DNA of 64,000 nucleotides, taken from assembly GCF_016714285.1 (NCBI RefSeq), contig NZ_JADJNN010000038.1, positions 372,001 to 436,000 of the forward strand, in the 5' to 3' direction. The notes under the pieces are model-generated. The model was not told the origin of the DNA. It was given only the letters and a program-made list of their open reading frames with translations, and searched no databases. The DNA is from Nannocystis sp. (lineage in GTDB: Bacteria > Myxococcota_A > Polyangia > Nannocystales > Nannocystaceae). Below, one piece after another: positions 60,121 through 64,000 of the stretch (the stretch's first letter is position 1; every line of letters begins with the position of its first letter). Made by a program: the position numbers and the translations under genes.

Positions 60121-61230
60121 ATGGCGGTAGATCTCGAAGAGACCGTGGCGGCGATCGGCTCGCGCTCGCCGCCGACGACCAGCTGCGCTGGGCCGGAGCC
60201 CAGCGGCGAGCTGCCGCGGCTGCTGCCGCAGATCGGCAAATACACGCTGCTCGGCGCGCTCGGGCGCGGCGGCATGGGACTGGTCCACAAGGGCTACGAC
60301 GCGGATCTCGACCGGCCGGTGGCGATCAAGATGTTCCACCGCGACCCCGCCAGGAGCGCAGGTGACTCGCAGGAGACCCAGGCCCGGGCGATGCGTGAGG
60401 CCCAGGCGCTGGCCCGGCTGTCGCACCCCAACATCGTCGCGGTGCACGAGGTCGGCAGCCACGAGGGTCAGGTCTTCATCGTGATGGACTACGTCCTCGG
60501 CGCGACGCTGCGCGAGTGGCTGACCGCGCGGCCGCCCCTCGCCCGCGTGCTCGAGGTGTTCGTGCAGATCGGCCAGGCGCTGGCGGCGGCCCATCGCGCG
60601 GGCATCATCCATCGCGACCTCAAGCCGGACAACGTGGTGGTCGGCGAGGGTGGCCACGCGCAGGTGCTGGACTTCGGGCTGGCGCGCACGGCCGAGGTCA
60701 TCGCGCTCGAGCACGACGCGAGCGGTCGCGCGGCGACGGGGCGCCACGACAGCACCGGGAGCATCACACTGACCTCGCCGGGCGACCTGGTCGGGACGCC
60801 GGCCTACATGGCGCCGGAGCAGCTGCTGCACGAGCGGGCCTGCGAGCGCAGCGACCAGTACGCGTTTTGTGTGTGCCTGCACGAGGCGCTCTACGGGGTC
60901 CGGCCCTTCGTCGCCAGCACGGTCGACGGCCTGCGTCTGGCGGTGCTGGCGGGGGAGATCCGGGCCGTCGATCGGCCGCACTACGCGGTGCCCTCGTATC
61001 TGCGCGCGGCGATCCTGCGCGGGCTGTGCTTCGAGCGGGAGGGTCGCTTCGCCAGCATGGAGGCGCTGCTGGCGGTGCTGATCGACGGCAAGCGGCGGCG
61101 ACGACAGCGGCGTCTGCTGGTTGCCGGGCTCGCGCTCGCGGGGTGCGTCGGGGCCTCGGCGGGGGCGCTGTGGCTCGCGGAGGCGGGCGACGGCGGTGGC
61201 GAGGTGGCGCGGGTGCGCGGCGGGCCGTGA
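60121..61230 (+). CDS. serine/threonine protein kinase, membrane anchored
   Basis: 369 residues from the ATG at 60121; a TTG 12 codons upstream is possible but less likely. The kinase domain spans ~38-310: GALGRGGMGLVHKG (glycine loop 45-55), Lys 70 in PVAIKMF, HRDLKPDN (164-171), DFG (184-186) and APEQ. A membrane segment lies at the end (LLVAGLALAGCVGASAGALWL) followed by only ~15 residues. Unlike the kinase at 17871 it has no TPR part, so it may be a shortened relative; both share the DQ-x-x-F-C-V-x-L-HEALYG block. RD-type, all catalytic residues present. Confidence 0.93.
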   Translation: MAVDLEETVAAIGSRSPPTTSCAGPEPSGELPRLLPQIGKYTLLGALGRGGMGLVHKGYDADLDRPVAIKMFHRDPARSAGDSQETQARAMREAQALARLSHPNIVAVHEVGSHEGQVFIVMDYVLGATLREWLTARPPLARVLEVFVQIGQALAAAHRAGIIHRDLKPDNVVVGEGGHAQVLDFGLARTAEVIALEHDASGRAATGRHDSTGSITLTSPGDLVGTPAYMAPEQLLHERACERSDQYAFCVCLHEALYGVRPFVASTVDGLRLAVLAGEIRAVDRPHYAVPSYLRAAILRGLCFEREGRFASMEALLAVLIDGKRRRRQRRLLVAGLALAGCVGASAGALWLAEAGDGGGEVARVRGGP

Positions 61231-61245
61231 CGGAGCTCGCGAATT

Positions 61246-61618
61246 CTAGGGCAGGGGGCCGCCCTTGGGGCTGATGTCGATGAAGTTGTGGATGAAGCCG
61301 CAGCTCGAGCAGGCGAGCGAATGGACCGGGGCGGCGTGGGTGAAGCCGCCGGCGGGCGAGGTGAAGCGCAGGGTGCTCATGCTGAGGGGGAGCGGCTGGC
61401 GGGTGTCGTGGCCGGCGAAGATCGCCACCGGGAGCAGGCTGCCGCCGCACATCACGCAGGCCTTGTGCGCGCCGCTGCGGCGCTGCTCGTGGCGATCGTC
61501 CTGGGCGTCGCGGGCCCGGTCCTCGGCGTGCTCGAGGGGCCTCGCGCAGGCGGGCGTTGTCCCGCTCGAGCTCGGCGATCTGCATGGCCATGGCGTCGCG
61601 GTCGTCGCGATAACCCAT
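61246..61618 (-). pseudogene. coiled-coil zinc-ribbon protein with a frame shift
   Basis: From the ATG at 61618: MGYRDDRDAMAMQIAELERD, a coiled-coil start. After NARLRE (near 61545) the frame changes and the next frame carries EHAEDRARDAQDDRHEQRRS, then CVMCGGSLLPVAIFAGHDTR and LACSSCGFIHNFIDI. The two CxxC pairs look like a zinc ribbon. Intact length ~124 residues. One base gained or lost in the GGGGCC region explains the break. No known family; a structural or regulatory role is possible. Confidence 0.6.
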
Positions 61619-61657
61619 CCCCACGACGATACCAGGAAGTGTTAGGCCTCGCGCACC

Positions 61658-62302
61658 GTGTCCAGCTTCGTCACTCGCCAGTGCACCCGCGCGGACTGTC
61701 GCCTGCGCTTCCCGGTGGCCGCAGACTCGCCGCTCGGCGAGCGTTGCCCGCACTGCGGCGGCGAGACGGTGATCGATGTGCGCTACGACTCGCTCGACGC
61801 GCGCGTGCCGGAGACGGCAGCGGCCGCCCGCGGTGCGGGCCCCGCGGTGGCTGCGCTGCTCGACAATGTGCGCAGCCTGCCGAACGTCGGCTCGATGTTT
61901 CGCACCGCCGACGGGGCGGGCGTTTCACACATGCACCTGGCCGGCTTCACGCCGACGCCGGCGCACCCGAAGCTGGCCAAGACGGCGCTCGGGGCCGAGG
62001 CGACGGTGCCGTGGACGTTGCACCGCGACGGCGCGGCGGCGGCGGCGTGGCTGCGCGACGCGGGGCACCGTCTGTGGGCGCTCGAGGGCGGGCCGGGGGC
62101 CGAAGATTTCTTCCCGCGGGCCCTGTCCGAAAGGACAGGTCCACCGATCGTGCTGGTGCTGGGACACGAGGTCTCGGGGGTCGACCCGAAGATCCTCGGC
62201 TGCTGCGAGCGGGTGCTGCGGCTGCCGATGCTCGGGCTCAAGGGCTCGCTCAACGTCAGCGTGGCCTTCGGGATCGCCGTGTACGCGCTGCGCTTCGCGT
62301 AG
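61658..62302 (+). CDS. SpoU/TrmH-family RNA 2'-O-methyltransferase with N-terminal zinc ribbon
   Basis: 214 residues from GTG 61658. The N-terminus has CTRADC and CPHCGG, a four-Cys zinc ribbon not found in most SpoU proteins. The SPOUT knot has its three motifs: VRSLPNVGSMFRTADGAG (motif 1), IVLVLGHEVSGVD (motif 2) and LPMLGLKGSLNVSVAFGIAV (motif 3, AdoMet-binding knot). It methylates the ribose 2'-OH of tRNA or rRNA using AdoMet; the target is unknown. A near-perfect palindrome copy (62121-62140) is read as ALSERTGPP between motifs 1 and 2. Confidence 0.92.
   Translation: MSSFVTRQCTRADCRLRFPVAADSPLGERCPHCGGETVIDVRYDSLDARVPETAAAARGAGPAVAALLDNVRSLPNVGSMFRTADGAGVSHMHLAGFTPTPAHPKLAKTALGAEATVPWTLHRDGAAAAAWLRDAGHRLWALEGGPGAEDFFPRALSERTGPPIVLVLGHEVSGVDPKILGCCERVLRLPMLGLKGSLNVSVAFGIAVYALRFA
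62121..62140 (+). repeat. best-preserved coding copy of the 20-bp palindrome
   Basis: CCTGTCC and GGACAGG (62122-62128, 62133-62139) pair perfectly around GAAA, inside the methyltransferase gene, read Leu-Ser-Glu-Arg-Thr-Gly. Confidence 0.85.
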
Positions 62303-62383
62303 TCCGGGCGGTGGCTCGGGCGTGAGGTGGCCGGCGAGATTTGTCGCAAGACCCGGGCCGCTTGTGGCAAGATCGCGCCCGAC

Positions 62384-63376
62384 ATGAAGGTCGTCCAGTT
62401 CGCCCAGTTCGGAGTCCCCCACGAGGTCGCCACCGTCGTTGATGTGCCCGAGCCGGGCGTGCCCGCGACGGGTGAGGTGGCGGTCGAGCTGCTGTGCAGC
62501 CCGATCAACCCGGCCGACCTGCTGCTGCTGGCGGGCAACTATGGCCATCGCCCGACCTTGCCGGCGCGTGGCGGGCTCGAGGGCGTCGGCCGGGTGACGG
62601 TGCTCGGCGCCGGGGTCTCGCAGCTCGCGGTCGGTGATCGCGTGCTGCTGCCCGGCGGCTGCTGGGCGGAGCGGATGGTCGCAGCCGCGGCGGGCATGTT
62701 CCCGCTGCCCGCGGACGCGCCGAGCGAGCAGCTGGCGATGCTCACCGTCAACCCGCCGACCGCGTGGGGCCTGTTGCACGACTACGTCACGCTGACGCCC
62801 GGCGAGTGGGTGATCCAGAACGCGGCCAACTCGGGGGTCGGCACCAACCTCGTCGTCCTCGCCCGCCGCCTCGGCCTGCGGACGATCTCGGTGGTCCGCC
62901 GCGAGGAGGCCGGCGCGTCGCTGCGGGCGCTCGGCGGCGATGTGGTGCTGGTCGACGGCCCCGACCTCGCCGAGCGCGCGCGCTTGGCCGTCGGCGCCGG
63001 CAAGCTGCGCCTCGGCGTCGACGCGGTCGGCGGCGAGGCCACGGCTCGCCTCGGCGCCGCGCTCGACAACCACGGCGTGGTCGTCAACTACGGCCTGCTG
63101 TCGGGGCAAAACCCGCAGCTCGCCGGCCGCGAGCTGGTGTTCCGCGGGGTCAGCCTGGCGGGCTTCTGGCTGGTCCACTGGTTCGGCCGCCACGATCGCG
63201 GAGAGATCGCCCGCGTCTACGGACGGCTGGCGGGGCTGCTCGCCGACGGCAGCATCGCCGTGCCGGTCGAGGCCCGCTACCCGCTGTCACGCGCGCGCGA
63301 GGCCCTGCTGCACGCCGCCCGCGAGGGCCGCGGCGGCAAGGTCCTGATCGTGCCGGACACCACCCCCGCCACCTGA
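62384..63376 (+). CDS. zinc-free medium-chain reductase, MECR/2-enoyl thioester reductase-like
   Basis: 330 residues from the ATG at 62384 (MKVVQFAQFGVPHEVATVVD); an in-frame start 19 codons upstream adds unrelated residues. MDR architecture: SPINPADLLLLAGNYGHRP (typical of the MECR/Etr1 branch), LPARGGLEGVGRVTVLGAGV, TAWGLLHDYVTLTPGEWVIQ, NAANSGVGTNLVVLARRLGL (nucleotide-binding motif) and LVHWFGRHD. Members reduce trans-2-enoyl-CoA/ACP or quinones with NADPH. The lack of the zinc-lobe Cys set agrees with this. Substrate class likely, exact one not. Confidence 0.87.
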   Translation: MKVVQFAQFGVPHEVATVVDVPEPGVPATGEVAVELLCSPINPADLLLLAGNYGHRPTLPARGGLEGVGRVTVLGAGVSQLAVGDRVLLPGGCWAERMVAAAAGMFPLPADAPSEQLAMLTVNPPTAWGLLHDYVTLTPGEWVIQNAANSGVGTNLVVLARRLGLRTISVVRREEAGASLRALGGDVVLVDGPDLAERARLAVGAGKLRLGVDAVGGEATARLGAALDNHGVVVNYGLLSGQNPQLAGRELVFRGVSLAGFWLVHWFGRHDRGEIARVYGRLAGLLADGSIAVPVEARYPLSRAREALLHAAREGRGGKVLIVPDTTPAT

Positions 63377-63393
63377 CCCGGAGGACAGACGCC

Positions 63394-63732
63394 GTGGAGA
63401 CCGACGACCGCCGCAAACATGAGCGTGTTCCGATCGCGATCGTGGTCCGCTACGCCGACCACGAGGAGCAGGTCGCGGTGATGAGCCGTGACCTCAGCCT
63501 CGGGGGTCTGTTCCTCGGCACCGGCACGCCGGCTCCGGCGGCCGCGCTGCTCGACCTGCGCCTGTACTTGCCGGCGCCGCACGGCGAGGTGCTCGCGCAG
63601 GGGCGGGTGAAGCACTGCCTGCTCGGCATCGGCATGGGCGTCGAGTTCAGCAGCTTTCGCGGCGACGGTGAGGGGCGCCTGCGGAATTATCTGCAGGCGA
63701 TCAGCAAGCTCGAGGGTCTGAGCCAGCCATGA
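63394..63732 (+). CDS. PilZ-domain protein
   Basis: 112 residues from GTG 63394 with GGAGG about 10 bases upstream, which decides the start. The PilZ motifs are present: DDRRKHERVPIAIVV (RK-x-x-R) and SRDLSLGGLFLGT (D-x-S-x-x-G). The domain continues VEFSSFRGDGEGRLRNYLQA. PilZ domains bind cyclic-di-GMP; both motifs are intact, so binding is likely. A single-domain protein acting on motility or other targets. The ATG of rpe overlaps its stop by 4 bases. Confidence 0.9.
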   Translation: METDDRRKHERVPIAIVVRYADHEEQVAVMSRDLSLGGLFLGTGTPAPAAALLDLRLYLPAPHGEVLAQGRVKHCLLGIGMGVEFSSFRGDGEGRLRNYLQAISKLEGLSQP

Positions 63733-64000
63733 GCTTGCCCGTCGTGATCGCCCCGTCGCTGCTGAGCGCCGACTTCGCCCGGCTCGGCGAGGAGGTCGCG
63801 GCGCTCGACGCCGCCGGGGCCGACTGGTTGCACGTCGACGTGATGGACGGCCGCTTCGTGCCCAACCTGACGATCGGCCCGCTGGTGGTCGAGGCCCTGC
63901 GCCCGCGCACGCGCCGGGTCCTCGACTGCCACCTGATGATCGAGGAGCCCGAGCGCTACGTCGTCGAGTTCGCCCGCGCCGGCGCCGACATCATCACCGT
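63729..64000 (+). CDS. rpe: ribulose-phosphate 3-epimerase, truncated by the window edge
   Basis: The first ~90 residues are seen: SLPVVIAPSLLSADFARLGE, the metal-binding WLHVDVMDGRFVPNLTIGPL (HVDVMDG) and DCHLMIEEPERYV (HLM). These are the signatures of the TIM-barrel epimerase that interconverts ribulose-5-phosphate and xylulose-5-phosphate in the pentose phosphate pathway. It starts at the ATG overlapping the PilZ stop and runs off the right end. Confidence 0.95.
   Translation, partial: MSLPVVIAPSLLSADFARLGEEVAALDAAGADWLHVDVMDGRFVPNLTIGPLVVEALRPRTRRVLDCHLMIEEPERYVVEFARAGADIIT

Overview
The window is very GC-rich, densely coded DNA from a myxobacterium, most likely a relative of Nannocystis (Nannocystales). 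The evidence is the number of secreted lipoproteins with Ser/Thr/Gly-rich linkers behind a lipobox, a MYXO-CTERM-type sorting tail, DUF4215 Cys-rich repeats, MopE-like and C-type lectin modules, TPR-fused Ser/Thr kinases and a TIR-WD40 protein. No rRNA, tRNA or CRISPR array was recognised. The species assignment is inference from gene style only.

Layout. 1-17 kb holds mostly surface and secreted proteins: a 5'-nucleotidase, an LVIVD/Ig lipoprotein paired with a PKD-propeller-dihaem peroxidase fusion, a MopE/C-type lectin lipoprotein, propeller lipoproteins, a DUF2254-like membrane protein and a thioredoxin-like protein. 17.5-26 kb holds a TPR kinase, a trypsin-like protease and an hsdM-hsdS pair with no hsdR in view. 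26-32 kb is housekeeping: a glycine-rich RRM protein, rplM-rpsI, a receiver/degenerate-GGDEF regulator, NAD kinase and recN. 33.5-38.6 kb holds an acetyltransferase, a MATE exporter and the most interesting locus: a nucleoside phosphorylase-inositol monophosphatase fusion that converges on a translationally coupled SIR2-HAM1 pair. 38.7-52 kb is again secreted proteins (DUF4215 protein, M36-like metalloprotease, trihaem cytochrome, CAP protein, propeller). 52.7-58.9 kb is a run of frame-disrupted genes (TIR-WD40, DUF1761, AraC, unknown, DinB). 59-64 kb returns to intact genes: a Ser/Thr kinase, a SpoU methyltransferase, an enoyl reductase, a PilZ protein and the start of ribulose-phosphate 3-epimerase.

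Three things stand out beyond ordinary annotation. (1) SIR2 plus HAM1 is the effector/sensor pair of the Kongming anti-phage system. Here the deaminase is absent, a phosphorylase-phosphatase fusion sits alongside, and the HAM1 protein has lost the canonical DDSG motif. (2) A 20-bp palindrome (core CTGTCC-N4-GGACAG) is scattered through genes and gaps in about 18 copies, most coding copies being read as Leu-Ser-x-x-Thr-Gly. (3) Short duplications (47-63 bp spacing) sit repeatedly at gene ends and starts.

Many genes, mainly between 45 and 61.6 kb, are interrupted by 1-2 base shifts, often in G/C runs. Whether this is real decay or base-calling error cannot be decided from the sequence alone, so these genes are annotated as one locus each with the break noted.
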